Positions 61,935-64,000 of a stretch of DNA of 64,000 nt are shown one piece after another (position 1 is the stretch's first letter; the number at the start of each line of letters is the position of its first letter). This stretch comes from UBA4582 sp002389265 (GTDB taxonomy: Bacteria > Pseudomonadota > Gammaproteobacteria > Pseudomonadales > Azotimanducaceae), in NCBI GenBank assembly GCA_943788825.1, contig CALSRT010000002.1, forward strand, positions 806,001 through 870,000, written 5' to 3'. Both the position numbers and the translations under genes were made by a program. The notes under the pieces were generated by a model that was not told where the DNA came from, searched no databases, and saw nothing but the letters and a program-made list of their open reading frames with translations.

Positions 61935-62277
61935 ATAGCGACACGTATGTCGCCTACGGCGAAAATGTCGAGGCCGGCAAGTATATAGCGAAAGCGATAT
62001 GCTGAGAGGCAATCTTCCATCACTAATGTTTGGCCAGCGCCGTTGGATGTCCGCTGTTCTAGACCGCTGCCCTCTGTTTCAGTTAAGCGCTTCCCAATCC
62101 AGTTACTGCTGAACCTGACCATAGTGTCGATCGCGCGCGATCGTTGTAGATTCTCTGGATTAAAGGGAAAACAAACGTTCAGCTCTGTGCGCCTAGTTCA
62201 GAGCGCCTAGTTCAGAGCGCCTAGTGCAGAGCGTCTGGCTCAGAGCGTCTAGTTATGAGCTTCCATTCTGGGCGACG
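61935..62277. other. Intergenic region after the tRNA, with a 14-bp repeat array
   Basis: About 340 bases without a gene. The only notable feature is the 14-bp repeat at 62189-62258. A frame on the minus strand that reads back across the tRNA is an artefact of the tRNA sequence. Confidence 0.55.
62189..62258. repeat. 14-bp tandem repeat, five copies
   Basis: Units GCGCCTAGTTCAGA, GCGCCTAGTTCAGA, GCGCCTAGTGCAGA, GCGTCTGGCTCAGA and GCGTCTAGTTATGA follow directly. The array lies just past the terminator of the TonB receptor gene. Confidence 0.92.
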
Positions 62278-62311
62278 AAAAACGGTGGCGCGAAACTTAC
62301 GCCACCGTTTT
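62278..62311 (-). terminator. Rho-independent terminator of the TonB-dependent receptor gene
   Basis: ACGGTGGCG (62282-62290) and CGCCACCGT (62300-62308) form a 9-bp stem around a 9-base loop, extended by four A-T pairs. On the minus strand the T-run follows the stem, 9-42 bases after the receptor stop. Confidence 0.85.
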
Positions 62312-62319
62312 CAGCGAAC

Positions 62320-64000
62320 CTAACGGGCGCCGCCCACCATGTAGCCGACGCTAATTCCGATAGTGCGGGGATGGGGTCGCAGACGAATGCCGCTGGCTCC
62401 GAAGTTCTCCTGGGTACCGGTGTAGTACTCTTTATCGGCAAGATTCTGCACGTAGAGGACCACCTGGATGTTTTCGGTATCGTAGCCGGCTCGCAGGTTG
62501 ATCACGCTATAGTCTGGACTCAGATAGGGAAACTCGCCGGGTCCTACTGGCCTTACGAGTCCCTGGTTGGGCGACGGACCGCGAGTCTGTTTGTTGGTTA
62601 ACCCTTCAATATCGGAATATTGACCATCGCGCCGGATATATTCGAGTCGAACCCATGCATCGTTGTCAGCCATCGCCCAGCGGTATTCCCCAGCGAGACT
62701 GGCGGTCAGCCTGGGTGCCTTCGGCAGCTCAAGACCCTTAAGATCCACCTGGAATCCACCCGTCAATTCCACCAGGTCTGCCTGGGTAATTTCGGTGTCA
62801 AGCCAACCGAGTGATGCACTGAGGGTGAGATCGTTAGCGGGCATGGCCAGTACCTCTACCTCGAAACCGGTTGCCTTGGCTTTGTCAATGTTGACAGTTT
62901 GTTCGAAGTTGGTGGAGAGATCGCCCGGAGTGAGGAAACGGAACGACTCAAACTGCAGATCGCTCCATGCCAGGCGGAAGACCGAGCCGTTAACACGCAC
63001 GCGCCGATCAGCTAATTCTGTCTTGAAGCCCAACTCGTAATTCCACAACTGCTCCTTGTCGAAAGCCACGCTGAATGCGGGCGCCCCGTCGGCGTTCGTG
63101 TTGTTGCCAACACTGGCTCCCCCGGCCTTGTAGCCCTTTGAGACGATGCCGTACAGGCTCACGTCGGGATTGACCTGATACCGCAGGCCAACCCGTGGTG
63201 CAAAGTCGGTGGACTGTTCATCCGCCGCGGTGAGCGGTCGCGCTGAGTTAGCAAAGCTATTGAAGAAGTCAAATCCTGGACCTCCCGGAAAGCCAGGTGA
63301 ACCGGGGAAACAGCAAGTCGGCCCGATGCCAAAGGCGAGGAGATCATTTTCTACATCGTCGCGGCTAAATCGGCCACCAGCGATGAGATCCAGACTGTCG
63401 GTGAGGTGATAGGTGACATCACCAAACAGCGCGATACCCCTGATCTCATGTTTTTTGCTGTTCAATAACAGTCCGAGCCCCTCGGGAAATGGCGGTAATA
63501 TACCTGCCCCTCCCACGGACACATGGCCCAACTCTGCGCCAGTTGAGACCTGCACATTGTTCTGCTGCTCCTGGCGATCTCTCGAGTAGATGGCGCCCAG
63601 GACCAGATCCATGGAATCGAAAGATCCCTCGGCGCGCAGCTCGGTGCTCCAGGAGGAGCCTTCATATTGGTTGATCCGGCCAAGGCCGTCGAGCCCGCCG
63701 ACGCCATCATTATCGAAGCGTCGCTTCTGGGTCGCTTTGACGATACCCGTGGTTGATTTCAACGCCCACGCTTCATTCAGTTGATGAGAGATGTTGAGAA
63801 TCGCAACAGTGGTTTCATTCGAGTTGCTTTCGTCCAGGTCGTGACTCAACTTATTGCGATTGTTAGGCCAGAAGCCTGTACCTGGATCGATAGCAGTTTG
63901 AATGCCAAACGAGTCGACAGTATCCAGATCCATGATGCCTGAGGGTACATTTTCGTCGTGCCCCTGGTCCTCATCGGCATAGATCAGCGTGAGAGCAACC
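62320..64000 (-). CDS. TonB-dependent receptor, C-terminal part (5' end outside window)
   Basis: Outer-membrane active transporter. The frame is open to the window end (residues ...TLIYADEDQGHDENV...), giving about 560 residues of the beta barrel. Strand-turn patterns run throughout, with RVGLRYQVNPDVSLYGIVSKG and YKAGGASVGNNTNADGAPAF, then NYELGFKTELADRRVRVNGS and the C-terminal VLYVQNLADKEYYTGT. The last residues, IGISVGYMVGG, lack the usual final Phe. Plug domain and TonB box are outside the window, so the substrate is unknown. Confidence 0.9.
   Translation of the reverse strand, partial: VALTLIYADEDQGHDENVPSGIMDLDTVDSFGIQTAIDPGTGFWPNNRNKLSHDLDESNSNETTVAILNISHQLNEAWALKSTTGIVKATQKRRFDNDGVGGLDGLGRINQYEGSSWSTELRAEGSFDSMDLVLGAIYSRDRQEQQNNVQVSTGAELGHVSVGGAGILPPFPEGLGLLLNSKKHEIRGIALFGDVTYHLTDSLDLIAGGRFSRDDVENDLLAFGIGPTCCFPGSPGFPGGPGFDFFNSFANSARPLTAADEQSTDFAPRVGLRYQVNPDVSLYGIVSKGYKAGGASVGNNTNADGAPAFSVAFDKEQLWNYELGFKTELADRRVRVNGSVFRLAWSDLQFESFRFLTPGDLSTNFEQTVNIDKAKATGFEVEVLAMPANDLTLSASLGWLDTEITQADLVELTGGFQVDLKGLELPKAPRLTASLAGEYRWAMADNDAWVRLEYIRRDGQYSDIEGLTNKQTRGPSPNQGLVRPVGPGEFPYLSPDYSVINLRAGYDTENIQVVLYVQNLADKEYYTGTQENFGASGIRLRPHPRTIGISVGYMVGGAR

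Noticed and set aside
61877..62122. Minus-strand frame across the tRNA
   Set aside because: Its end is the typical false translation of a tRNA gene on the opposite strand.

Overview
The window is a chromosomal segment of a gammaproteobacterium, most likely a marine or aquatic relative of Pseudomonadales/Cellvibrionales. Support comes from gene order: trpE-G-D-C followed by a Vfr/CRP regulator, an OsmC protein, coq7 and a HIT protein; lptD-surA-pdxA-rsmA-apaH; amgK-murU divergent from lptD; and rpsU-yqeY-dnaG-rpoD. It is mostly conserved core genome. There is no prophage, integrase, insertion sequence or CRISPR array.

Layout. (1) 1-6.5 kb: the end of a ccoNOQP operon for cbb3 cytochrome oxidase, then the assembly genes ccoGHIS. 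ccoG and ccoH each carry a single-base frame disruption. (2) 6.5-10 kb: a Yip1-family membrane protein, an acyl-CoA dehydrogenase, a hotdog-fold thioesterase-like protein, and a small receiver-like protein behind an FNR/ANR-type site. (3) 10.5-14.3 kb: an FNR/ANR oxygen sensor, heme A synthase and glutamine-dependent NAD synthetase. (4) 14.4-23 kb: an energy-stress region with two Hsp20 chaperones divergent from two universal stress proteins around a perfect FNR/ANR site, PPi-type phosphofructokinase, a K+-channel-like protein, a 2-hydroxyacid dehydrogenase and a membrane pyrophosphatase with the K+-dependent signature. (5) 23-32.9 kb: a DUF2333 protein, a lipoprotein, a stand-alone DsbD N-terminal domain, aroQ, prmA, a zinc-ribbon protein, dusB-fis and purH-purD. 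(6) 32.9-42.5 kb: the lptD-surA-pdxA-rsmA-apaH-cca block read leftward, and amgK-murU read rightward. (7) 42.5-49.9 kb: rpe, a possible trp leader, trpEGDC, the CRP homologue, osmC, coq7 and hinT. (8) 50.2-54.5 kb: an RND efflux pump and its adaptor. (9) 54.6-61.9 kb: folK-folB-tsaD, then divergent rpsU-yqeY-dnaG-rpoD and a CAU tRNA. (10) 62.3 kb to the end: a TonB-dependent receptor cut off by the window.

The most distinctive theme is low-oxygen and energy-limited physiology. The window combines a high-affinity oxidase, an FNR-type sensor, FNR-type sites next to stress genes and next to an undescribed receiver-like gene, and a pyrophosphate-using pair (PPi-PFK and membrane PPase). A second theme is a scatter of 12-21 bp imperfect tandem repeats, mostly between genes, that look like replication-slippage products. 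All gene calls come from reading the sequence; no database search was run.
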